Source: a virus. From it: DNA of 26,702 bases. Below, one piece after another: positions 12,497 through 19,367 of this stretch. Location: positions 1 to 26,702 of IMG/VR virus record IMGVR_UViG_3300032323_000758; one strand, given 5' to 3'. The position numbers were made by a program, and so were the translations under genes. Under the pieces are notes generated by a model that saw only the letters and a program-made list of their open reading frames with translations, made no database searches and had not been told where the DNA came from. Position 1 is the first letter of the stretch, and each line of letters opens with the position of its first letter.

Positions 12497-15408
12497 TGAG
12501 CAAGAAAAAAGTAACAGCACCTCTCACATATAATCCGGGGAAAGGCCGTCCCAAGGAATATCTTGCCTATCTCAATTATCAAGAGATGCAGGCTCTTAAG
12601 CGTTTAAACGGGAACAATCAAGAGAGAGGCCCGAGAGGCCTTCCTTCCTTCCCGCCTGCTGGAGCAATGAGCGGCGGGTCCGCAAAGAGCCCCGCCTCCA
12701 CAAGCAAGGAGGCAGGTGCCGGGTCAAGGCCCTCCAGCGGTGGACCTCGCTCTGGTGAGAGAGGTTCTGTTTCGCCATCCTCCGGAAGCCCGCGCGGTTC
12801 AAATCCTCCCGGTGCTGGAGGCAGCGACAGCGGTAGTAGGCAGTCTGGCGGTAGTAGGCCGTCTGGCGGCATGATGGGTGGCACAGGTGCTGGAGGCTCA
12901 TCCAGAACCACCCCTTCTCGCGCGTCATCGGATAGGGAAGCTATCGATGCTGCAAACAAAGCAAATTCCAGTATCGCGAAAACAACCCCAGCGCTTAAGA
13001 GCGACCTCTCTCGCTCAGTGAGTGCCAAGCCTATGGGCGCTTCTGTGGGTGTGAATTTTCCTACGGGCGGGAGGATTAGTGGTGCCATTAAAAGCTTGCA
13101 GGCTCCGGCAGCACCTGTAAATCAAGATGTAAGCCGTAAAGTTACGATTCCTGCCGCAACAATCAGCACCAATCAATCTTTATCTCCTTCAGCCGCAAGA
13201 ATTGCTATGGGCGATGTTGCGCCCACGCCTTCTATCTACAAAACGGTCGCGGAAGCTGACAGGGCTATTGTGGCGAAGGCTACGCAAACATATAATCAGC
13301 GTTTTGGCACAAACTACACCCCCGATCAGTTCAGCCGTCTTGCAAAAACAGTTGCTGGCGAGGCCGCTGGAGAAAGTGATTTTGGCAGAGCAGCCGTGGC
13401 AAACACATTTGGCAACAGAGCGGCACTCGCCCAGCAGGAGGGAAGCCCCTACGGTTATATGGGCGGTGGTGATTTTGCTTCTCTTGCAGACCAGTACGAT
13501 GCCTACAGGGTGCAGAATGCCCCCTACCGCGCCGCTGTTCCGGGGACAAAGACATACCAGCAGGGCGTAAACGCCATGTACCAGACGATGAACCCTCAAA
13601 GCACGTTCTCAAGAACGGCAAGCCCGAAAGTTTTGACCTCCACTCACTACTACAACCCTGCTGAAGTAAGGCGTGAGCCTGACTGGGCAATGGATAAAAC
13701 AAAGTTTGAGCGTATTGGTTCCCATCTTTTTGGAACTGCGGAAGCCAGCCCAAGCACTGTGGCCAAAGCAAGGGCTGCACAACTCGCCAACGCTGACGCA
13801 AGCATTGTGCCAACCTCTTTTACGCCTGAAGAATCAGGTGTGCCCACCCCTCGCTCTCGCCCACCAAGTCAAAACATGCAGCGCCCGCCTAGCGCGGGGA
13901 GAAGCATTGTTGTGCCGACAACATCCGCCCAAGAAGCAGCCAAACTTCGCGGATTGATGGAGTCTTATCAGCAGCCACCGGGATACGGCAAGCAGTTCGT
14001 AGACAGGGTTCCAACTTATGATGGTGGCCCTCCAAAAAGCTTTAAGATGTCTACTGAAATTCAAGGCCCAGTCAGACCTGCGAAGCTTTACACAGACCGC
14101 ATAAAGCCTGAGTCTCAATACTCTGGGTATGGGACAACCGGGTATTCAACACTCTCTGGCATCCCAACTCCGGACAGCGTTGGATTGCTGCCATCTGACT
14201 CTTCTTATAAGGGGGTATTCGGTCTCGCGAAGTCTGGTGTTAACGCACTTACTGGTGGTCTTAAGACACTTTCCATGCCTGAAACATACAAGATGCCAGA
14301 AGCTGCCGCTGAAGGCTTAAGAAACTGGGGTCTGGCAAAGGGCATAGAAACACCAAAGAATCTTTATGAAGAAGCTATGTCTCTTTATTCGGATCCCCAA
14401 GCTGATGCAGACCTTATTAAAGCTGCAACGCCATTTGCTGAATCCCTTCGCAATAAGTTTGTAAGTGGTGTTTCTGGTCTTCAGGAGAGCTATAAGAATG
14501 CACTGTCAAATCGCGCTGCCTCTGAAGACGATATGCCTTCGGTTGACACAAGCACTACAAAAATCTCTGTTGGCCCAAAATTGGGAACAATCGACAAAAT
14601 TGTTGAGGATCAAAAAAACCTCACCAAACAGGAGAAAGATGAATTAAAACAAATACTCTCAGAGGCTGCGTCGAGGAGCAACGTGGAGTGGTCCACCGAT
14701 GAGTTTAACGCAACAATTAATGAGGCAAAGAGAAATCTTGCCAGTGGTGAGAACCCATCATCCCCCAAGGCTCAACCTGCGCCCAAAGGTGGGTATCCCC
14801 TTACCTCAATGGGCACAGCACCGGAGGTTATTTCTCCAGATATCTTTGTTCCTCTTGAGCAGAGAAAGAAATATGAAAAAAGGTTGAAGAATGCTGAAAG
14901 AGGCATAAAGGGGACAGGCGCTGTTGCATCTGCACTCACAGGGATACCGGGCGGCAGAAAGCTTGGTGGCGTTTTAAGTGAAACGTACAATGCTTCCGTA
15001 AAAGAAAAGCTTGACAATTATGTTCTTTCCACTCCCGAACAGAGGGCTGAAATGGAGAGGAAGGACCCAAGCCTTACAGCTTGGGCTGATATTATTGGCG
15101 AAACACCCCAGTTGGACAGGAGAAACTACACGGACTGGGCTGAAAAGTCTGGCCTTCGTGTGGCTCCTGATCGCAGGGGCGGTGGGGAAAACCCTGAAAT
15201 TCGCTCTCTCACCAGAAAGCCAAAGGGGGACGAAACAACAACGCCGGAACCCGACACACCGTCCACCACTCCCGGACGCCGCCCCGACATCTATTACATG
15301 TGGGATCTTGGCATAAATATTCCATCTCCGAGTGATCCGAACTATAATCAATATCAAACATACTTGGCTGAAAGGCTCGCCGCTCAGCGGGCAATGGGAT
15401 ACGTTTAA
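12493..15408 (+). CDS. Large low-complexity virion-type protein with SleB-like cell-wall hydrolase domain
   Basis: This 971-aa protein begins ATGATG, overlapping the previous stop. Residues 40-160 are Gly/Ser/Pro-rich low complexity. Residues about 279-400 match the SleB/CwlJ hydrolase fold (Hydrolase_2): LAKTVAGEAAGESDFGRAAV with the expected Glu, then NTFGNRAAL, YDAYRVQNAPYRAA, and STHYYNPAEVRREPDWA, the HYYNP-PxWA end block. This family cleaves peptidoglycan glycan strands. The remaining 570 residues are Pro/Ser/Lys-rich, with a hydrophobic stretch TGAVASALTGIPGG (about 814-827), and no other known domain. Size and position between lysis and connector genes suggest a virion-associated wall hydrolase or ejected protein used at entry, rather than a second endolysin; that is inferred. 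Confidence 0.85.
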   Translation: MMSKKKVTAPLTYNPGKGRPKEYLAYLNYQEMQALKRLNGNNQERGPRGLPSFPPAGAMSGGSAKSPASTSKEAGAGSRPSSGGPRSGERGSVSPSSGSPRGSNPPGAGGSDSGSRQSGGSRPSGGMMGGTGAGGSSRTTPSRASSDREAIDAANKANSSIAKTTPALKSDLSRSVSAKPMGASVGVNFPTGGRISGAIKSLQAPAAPVNQDVSRKVTIPAATISTNQSLSPSAARIAMGDVAPTPSIYKTVAEADRAIVAKATQTYNQRFGTNYTPDQFSRLAKTVAGEAAGESDFGRAAVANTFGNRAALAQQEGSPYGYMGGGDFASLADQYDAYRVQNAPYRAAVPGTKTYQQGVNAMYQTMNPQSTFSRTASPKVLTSTHYYNPAEVRREPDWAMDKTKFERIGSHLFGTAEASPSTVAKARAAQLANADASIVPTSFTPEESGVPTPRSRPPSQNMQRPPSAGRSIVVPTTSAQEAAKLRGLMESYQQPPGYGKQFVDRVPTYDGGPPKSFKMSTEIQGPVRPAKLYTDRIKPESQYSGYGTTGYSTLSGIPTPDSVGLLPSDSSYKGVFGLAKSGVNALTGGLKTLSMPETYKMPEAAAEGLRNWGLAKGIETPKNLYEEAMSLYSDPQADADLIKAATPFAESLRNKFVSGVSGLQESYKNALSNRAASEDDMPSVDTSTTKISVGPKLGTIDKIVEDQKNLTKQEKDELKQILSEAASRSNVEWSTDEFNATINEAKRNLASGENPSSPKAQPAPKGGYPLTSMGTAPEVISPDIFVPLEQRKKYEKRLKNAERGIKGTGAVASALTGIPGGRKLGGVLSETYNASVKEKLDNYVLSTPEQRAEMERKDPSLTAWADIIGETPQLDRRNYTDWAEKSGLRVAPDRRGGGENPEIRSLTRKPKGDETTTPEPDTPSTTPGRRPDIYYMWDLGINIPSPSDPNYNQYQTYLAERLAAQRAMGYV

Positions 15409-15548
15409 TGTCGAATAAGCAATCTATTGGCTCTGTTGTGACGCTTCACAAGACCAAGCACCGCCGCAGGTCAAAGCCTTTACATCTGCGGGGTTTAAAA
15501 AAGCTTGGCCCGAAAAGCGGAAACAGGGGCAATAGAGGGGGCTTTTAA
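15408..15548 (+). CDS. Short basic protein, 46 aa
   Basis: Read from the ATG at 15408, which overlaps the preceding stop codon by one base (TAATG). It has MSNKQSIGSVVTLHKTKHRR followed by RSKPLHLRGLKKLGPKSGN and ends with Gly/Arg/Asn residues. About a third of the residues are basic. The TLHKTKHRRR block resembles other very short phage proteins located beside connector genes; the function is unknown. It has no hydrophobic core, so it is likely disordered or folds only on nucleic acid or a protein partner. Coding is supported by tight TAATG coupling and clean composition. Confidence 0.65.
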   Translation: MSNKQSIGSVVTLHKTKHRRRSKPLHLRGLKKLGPKSGNRGNRGGF

Positions 15549-15560
15549 TAAAGTCGGGCA

Positions 15561-15620
15561 GTGAGCATTTGGGTTGGCGGCTCCTTTAATCGGCGGAATG
15601 CCTCTCGGAGCGGGGCTCAC
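15561..15620 (+). other. Intergenic segment with nested inverted repeats (possible structured RNA or tiny ORF)
   Basis: GTGAGC (15561-15566) can pair with GCTCAC (15615-15620), GCTCC (15580-15584) with GGAGC (15607-15611), and GGC (15592-15594) with GCC (15600-15602) around GGAAT. The three stems are nested, giving one branched-free arm of about 60 nt. The same bases are also open as a 23-codon GTG-started frame up to a TAA at 15630-15632, with GSFNRRNASRSGAHI inside, but without a ribosome-binding site. The next gene has its own GAGG at 15624-15627. Confidence 0.4.
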
Positions 15621-15634
15621 ATTGAGGTTTAAAT

Positions 15635-16336
15635 ATGACAACAAGCGGCACAACAATTTGGAACCCCGACATTGGGGAGATCGTGGAAGAGGCGTTCGAG
15701 AGGGCTGGTCTCGAACTCCGTTCGGGCTATGACCTTAAAACGGCACGCCGCAGCCTTAACTTTCTTTTGACCGAGTGGTCCAACAAGGGGTTGAACCTTT
15801 GGACTATTGCTTCCGGCACTCTCACGCTTGTACCGGGCCAAAAAACCTACACCACCGCTGATGGTCTCCCGGCTGATGCAGTGGATTATGTTGAGCATTT
15901 AACCCGCACAACCAATGCGGGAATCCCTACCGATATCTCGCTCAACCGCATTTCTGTTTCGACCTATGCCAATATCCCCACAAAGGAGCAAACTGGCAGG
16001 CCTTACCAAATCTACGTAAATAGGGCCACAGCCTCGCCGCAAATCACGCTCTGGCCTGTGCCCGACTCCAGCACGCCATATATTCTGGCTTATTGGTATT
16101 TGAAGCGACTTGACGATGCCACCAATCCTATCAGCCAAACCATTCAGGTGCCGTTCCGGTTCTACAACGCCTTAACTGCGGGGCTGGCATACCACATTGC
16201 GCTCAAGAAGCCCGAGGCTCAGGACCGTATTTCGATGCTCAAAGACCTCTATGATGAGGCTTTCCAGCTTGCGGCTGACGAAGATCGTGACCGCTCCAGT
16301 GTACGGTTTACACCATTTGTAGGGTATAATTTCTAA
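15635..16336 (+). CDS. Head-tail connector / tail accessory protein (P22 gp4-like)
   Basis: This 233-aa protein has the pattern of P22 gp4-type tail accessory factors, which bind below the portal and close the filled head: EEAFERAGLELRSGYDLKTA, RRSLNFLLTEWSNKGLNLWT, VPGQKTYTTADGLPADAVD, a central TGRPYQIYVNR and ITLWPVPDSS, and a C-terminal helix FRFYNALTAGLAYHIALKKP. The length is slightly above P22 gp4 (166 aa) and typical of the family in aquatic phages. GAGG lies 7 nt before the ATG. It overlaps the next gene by one base. Together with the adaptor at 17556 it makes the neck. Confidence 0.88.
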   Translation: MTTSGTTIWNPDIGEIVEEAFERAGLELRSGYDLKTARRSLNFLLTEWSNKGLNLWTIASGTLTLVPGQKTYTTADGLPADAVDYVEHLTRTTNAGIPTDISLNRISVSTYANIPTKEQTGRPYQIYVNRATASPQITLWPVPDSSTPYILAYWYLKRLDDATNPISQTIQVPFRFYNALTAGLAYHIALKKPEAQDRISMLKDLYDEAFQLAADEDRDRSSVRFTPFVGYNF

Positions 16337-16692
16337 TGAGTGTACCGTATGCAAGAGGTAGGCGGGCGTTCGGGTTCTGCGACACCTGCGGGCAGCGTTA
16401 CGACCTCAACGAGCTTAAAGTGCAGATTGTTGCAGGTCGAGCCACAAACCTCAAGAATTGCACCTATTGCCTCGACAAGGACCATCCGCAGTACTTCATT
16501 GGCCGCGTTCCGATCAATGACCCGATTGCGCTTCTTAATCCCCGCCCAGACACTGCTCAGGTAGAGAGCCGAGAGCTTTGGGGCTGGAACCCCGTTGGAA
16601 ACCCCGCAGTTTACGCCACAGGACAGGTTGGGATTATCTCCCTTGTTATTAATGGCGTTAAGAGCCAAGTCACCTACTCAGGTGAGATGTAA
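16336..16692 (+). CDS. Zinc-ribbon-like conserved structural-module protein
   Basis: This 118-aa protein starts at TAATG overlapping the connector gene. It has CDTC (15-18) and CTYC (42-45), a four-cysteine pattern that could bind one zinc ion, then DKDHPQYFIGRVPINDP and LNPRPDTAQVES, and a hydrophobic strand-rich end VGIISLVINGVKSQVTYSG. I recognise the general form from phage connector modules; in some homologues the cysteines are not kept. It has no nuclease motif. A neck or tail-completion role is inferred from its coupling to the connector gene; the function is not known. Confidence 0.78.
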   Translation: MSVPYARGRRAFGFCDTCGQRYDLNELKVQIVAGRATNLKNCTYCLDKDHPQYFIGRVPINDPIALLNPRPDTAQVESRELWGWNPVGNPAVYATGQVGIISLVINGVKSQVTYSGEM

Positions 16693-16709
16693 ACAGAGAA
16701 AGAAATAAG

Positions 16710-17387
16710 ATGAAGAAGAAAAAGAAGATGAAGCGTATGATGGATGGCGGTATGGCCAACGCCATGATGCAGCGCGGCACACAGCCCAATGAACGCGGCC
16801 CCATCAAGGGTGCTCCTGACTACACAACGATGCCGATTCGTGGTCCGGGTGGTCGGATTCGTGGTGGCGGTGGCGTTCCTGTTCAGGGTCCGGGTGGTGT
16901 TGTGGTGCCGCCCATGCGCCCGGAAGGGAAGAAGACTCCCGGTCAGATTCGGGATCGCTTGATGGGCATGATGGGACGGGCTGGCAAGGGCACAGAATAC
17001 CCCGGTATGCCCAAGAAATTAGACTTAGGTCGCGGGACAAACATCCAAATTGGTGGTGGTGGAAGAACTCCGGGAATACGCGGGGTGTCGGATGCTCCGG
17101 GACGCATTAACCCTGATTACGCTCGAAATCGTGCTGGGATTCCTTCTATTACTCAGATTGAAAGCAAGCCTATTTCTGGCATGAGGCCAGATCCGGTGAC
17201 GGGGCGGTTGCCCACGCCAGTCCCCAAGGTTGACATGACAGCACCGCGTCAGCCGGGACAGAAAGGTTATGGCATGAAGGGCGGTGGTCTTGCTCGTAAG
17301 GGCGTTGGTATGGCTCTCGCCAAGGGTGGCCTTGTAAAGGCAAATGGCTGCGCTCAGCGCGGTAAGAGCAAGGGGAAGATAGTATAA
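16710..17387 (+). CDS. Basic Gly/Pro/Met-rich protein with conserved C-terminal KGG tail
   Basis: This 225-aa protein starts MKKKKKMKRMMDGGMANAMM. The middle is Gly/Pro/Arg-rich low complexity (PIRGPGGRIRGGGGVPVQGP). The end is GGLARKGVGMALAKGGLVKA, then NGCAQRGKSKGKIV. This C-terminal block is one I recognise at the ends of many otherwise dissimilar phage structural-module proteins. No enzyme or membrane motif is present. It probably is an internal or assembly-related, disordered basic protein. It is followed by a gene overlapping its stop by one base. Function unknown. Confidence 0.75.
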   Translation: MKKKKKMKRMMDGGMANAMMQRGTQPNERGPIKGAPDYTTMPIRGPGGRIRGGGGVPVQGPGGVVVPPMRPEGKKTPGQIRDRLMGMMGRAGKGTEYPGMPKKLDLGRGTNIQIGGGGRTPGIRGVSDAPGRINPDYARNRAGIPSITQIESKPISGMRPDPVTGRLPTPVPKVDMTAPRQPGQKGYGMKGGGLARKGVGMALAKGGLVKANGCAQRGKSKGKIV

Positions 17388-17554
17388 TGGCAAAGCAGAA
17401 CGCACGGCTTAAGCTTCCCTCCGATGCCACAGTTGAAGGTGGCATGAGGCGGGGTGTGAATGTGGGCGATATGAAGGTGCTGAAGAAGCCGCTCAAGATG
17501 CGCGGCGGCGGTGCTGCCACACGGGGTTTGAAGATCTCGGAGAAGCAGGGCTGA
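17387..17554 (+). CDS. Short basic protein with RGGGAATRG motif, 55 aa
   Basis: Read from the ATG at 17387, overlapping the TAA of the previous gene (TAATG). It is basic, with MAKQNARLKLPSDATVEGGM, then KVLKKPLKMRGGGAATRGLK and the end ISEKQG. The RGGGAATRG segment is a known recurring C-terminal block of very small phage proteins near head-tail genes; no function is assigned. Its position, one base after the KGG-tailed protein and 1 nt before the adaptor gene, puts it firmly in the neck operon. Open frame, tight coupling and the recognisable block support it as a real gene. Confidence 0.75.
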   Translation: MAKQNARLKLPSDATVEGGMRRGVNVGDMKVLKKPLKMRGGGAATRGLKISEKQG

Positions 17555-17555
17555 T

Positions 17556-18200
17556 ATGTCCTTCACCTACTCACAGCTTGTAGACGCCATCCACGGGTAT
17601 CTCCAAACAGATGCCAATGGTATTCCCACTGCCGATATGGACACGATCATCCGGCAGGCGGAGCAACGCATCTATTATGATGTGCAGATCCCTGTTCTGA
17701 AGAAGAACGTGACGGGGACATTATCTAGCGGCAACCGCTACCTCTCGACCCCGACAGACTACCTCGCCACATATTCAATTGCGGTAAACAACAACAACAA
17801 TTATGAATACCTCCTGCCGAAGGATGTGGCGTTCATGCGCGAAGCCTACCCTTTAACCACCACCACTGGTGTGCCGCGCTACTACTCTCTCTTCGACAAC
17901 GACACGATTATTCTCGCACCCCCGCCTAACTCCAACTACGAAGTTGAGCTTCATTACTTCTATGAGCCTCAGTCGATTGTGGAGGCAACATCCGGCACAT
18001 GGCTGAGCGAGAACGCCGAAACCGCTCTTTTGTATGGATGTTTATTCGAGGCTTATTCTTACCTGAAGGGTGAAGCGGATCTTATCTCGCTCTATGCTGG
18101 AAGATACAAAGAGGCCATCGAGGCTCTTAAGGTTATTGGTGAGGGCCGTAACCGCTCCGACACCTACCGCAACAATGAACCAAGGATTGTACCGAATTGA
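17556..18200 (+). CDS. Head-tail connector / phage adaptor protein (tail tubular A-like)
   Basis: This 214-aa protein has FTYSQLVDAIHGYLQTDANG, MDTIIRQAEQRIYYDVQIPV, a RYLSTPTDYLATYSIAV strand region, PRYYSLFDNDTIILAPPP and a C-terminal helix LYGCLFEAYSYLKGEADLIS. This is the layout of phage adaptor or tail-tubular-A-type connector proteins (T7 gp11-like), which form a ring between portal and tail hub. It is a second connector-type protein besides the P22 gp4-like one at 15635, with similar helix-strand-helix order, so the two may be distant paralogues. The last codons overlap the next gene (TTGA). Confidence 0.88.
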   Translation: MSFTYSQLVDAIHGYLQTDANGIPTADMDTIIRQAEQRIYYDVQIPVLKKNVTGTLSSGNRYLSTPTDYLATYSIAVNNNNNYEYLLPKDVAFMREAYPLTTTTGVPRYYSLFDNDTIILAPPPNSNYEVELHYFYEPQSIVEATSGTWLSENAETALLYGCLFEAYSYLKGEADLISLYAGRYKEAIEALKVIGEGRNRSDTYRNNEPRIVPN

Positions 18201-18481
18201 GCATGGGTTTTGGGGCCGTTGGGTCTTTTCTTGTGAAAACCACAAACGAGCGGGGTTTCACGGTTGAGGAGGTTGCAGAAGATCTCCTTAACAAGCTTAT
18301 CTTCATTTCGAGCGAGTCTCATCCTGCCATTCGCGAACAGGCGATTGCGTTTAAGGATCAGATCCGCCCCGTTATTGTGCACTACATGAAACAGGCTGTG
18401 AGGTCAGACAGAACTACGCTGGCAGCGCAGCTTTCAAGCCAAGGCCATATTGACATGGCTGAAATTATAAGGAAACTCTGA
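18197..18481 (+). CDS. Small helical conserved protein of the neck module
   Basis: This protein of 94 aa (TTG start at 18197) or 92 aa (ATG at 18203) contains FLVKTTNERGFTVEEVAEDL, SESHPAIREQAIAFKDQIRP and VIVHYMKQAVRSDRTTLAAQ, ending GHIDMAEIIRKL. The TTG is preferred because AAGGA (18182-18186) lies 10 nt before it but 16 nt before the ATG, and because TTGA overlap matches the style of this operon. I recognise the family from many aquatic phages, always beside connector genes; its role is unknown. The all-helical sequence with a conserved hydrophobic face suggests an oligomeric accessory protein. Confidence 0.82.
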   Translation: MSMGFGAVGSFLVKTTNERGFTVEEVAEDLLNKLIFISSESHPAIREQAIAFKDQIRPVIVHYMKQAVRSDRTTLAAQLSSQGHIDMAEIIRKL

Positions 18482-18924
18482 TGGCGGAGAAGTTTTGTGC
18501 CGGGTGCCAAAACAATTTGCCATTGCTTAACTTTACAATCAGGAAAACTGGACCTCGTACTGGTCAGCCAGCTTCAAAGTGCAAACAATGCAGGATTGCT
18601 GTCCAAGTGAAATACAGGGAACGGGACAAAGGTTTATACGATAGAGTTGAATGGCCGTCCAAGATAAGGAGGGCTTATGGCATTGAGCCAGAAAATTATT
18701 ACAGGATGCTGGAGGATCAGGGCGGAGGGTGCGCCATCTGCAAATCCAAAGTTCCGGGTTATAATAAGAAAAGAAGGTTTGCCATTGACCACTGCCACAC
18801 AACCGGAAAGGTCCGAGGCGTGCTTTGTCATCCATGCAACAAGGCTTTAGGCTCATTTAAGGATGATCCAGAAATCATGCTTGAGGCCGTAGCCTACATA
18901 AAAAAATCAAGACAGGAGAATTAA
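18481..18924 (+). CDS. HNH endonuclease, recombination endonuclease VII type
   Basis: This 147-aa protein has an N-terminal ribbon with C6, C9, C34 and C37 and a C-terminal endonuclease VII domain: CAIC (84-87), FAIDHCHTTGKVRGVLC (100-116), HPCNKALGSFKDDPE (117-131). T4 endonuclease VII resolves branched DNA before packaging, and many phages carry small homologues as homing or repair nucleases. The gene starts on the last base of the preceding stop codon (TGATG), and its end holds the AGGAG ribosome-binding site of the next gene, so it is built into the operon rather than standing apart. Both roles, junction trimming for packaging and homing, are possible. Confidence 0.9.
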   Translation: MAEKFCAGCQNNLPLLNFTIRKTGPRTGQPASKCKQCRIAVQVKYRERDKGLYDRVEWPSKIRRAYGIEPENYYRMLEDQGGGCAICKSKVPGYNKKRRFAIDHCHTTGKVRGVLCHPCNKALGSFKDDPEIMLEAVAYIKKSRQEN

Positions 18925-18925
18925 A

Positions 18926-19354
18926 TTGCCAATTTCCACAGCTATGTGTACTTCGTTCAAGTCCGAACTTATGTCGGCACTGCACGACTTCGACAACCCC
19001 GGTGGCAACACCTTTAAGATCGCGCTCTACACTTCAGCCGCCACACTTGGTGCCTCCACCACAGTTTATGCCGCAACAAACGAAGTGACGGGCACAAACT
19101 ATGTTGCTGGCGGCAACACTCTCACCGCAGTGAGCCCGACCACCTCCGGCACCACAGCCTTTATTGACTTTGCCGACACAACTTGGTCTTCCTCCACAAT
19201 CACGGCCAACGGTTGCCTGATCTACAACAACACGAACGCAAACCGCGCTGTTGTGTCGCTTGCCTTTGGCTCTGACAAGTCTTCTTCAAACGGCGACTTC
19301 CAGATCGTGTTCCCCACAGCAAACGCCACTGACGCGATCATCCGCATCGCCTAA
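18926..19354 (+). CDS. Conserved beta-rich tail or virion protein
   Basis: This 142-aa protein starts with TTG, supported by AGGAG (18914-18918) at 7-nt spacing; the first ATG (18944) leaves the conserved start out. It shows CTSFKSELMSALHDFDNPGG, NTFKIALYTSAATLGASTT, NYVAGGNTLTAVSPTTSGTT and TAFIDFADTTWSSSTITANG, ending FPTANATDAIIRIA. I recognise this protein type as common in tail modules of phages of Gram-negative bacteria; it is presumed a virion protein, with role not established. It is beta-rich, with Thr, Ser and Asn in high amounts, and has no enzyme motif. The next gene, with the repeat array, follows after 13 nt. Confidence 0.82.
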   Translation: MPISTAMCTSFKSELMSALHDFDNPGGNTFKIALYTSAATLGASTTVYAATNEVTGTNYVAGGNTLTAVSPTTSGTTAFIDFADTTWSSSTITANGCLIYNNTNANRAVVSLAFGSDKSSSNGDFQIVFPTANATDAIIRIA

Positions 19355-19367
19355 GAAAGTTTAAACA

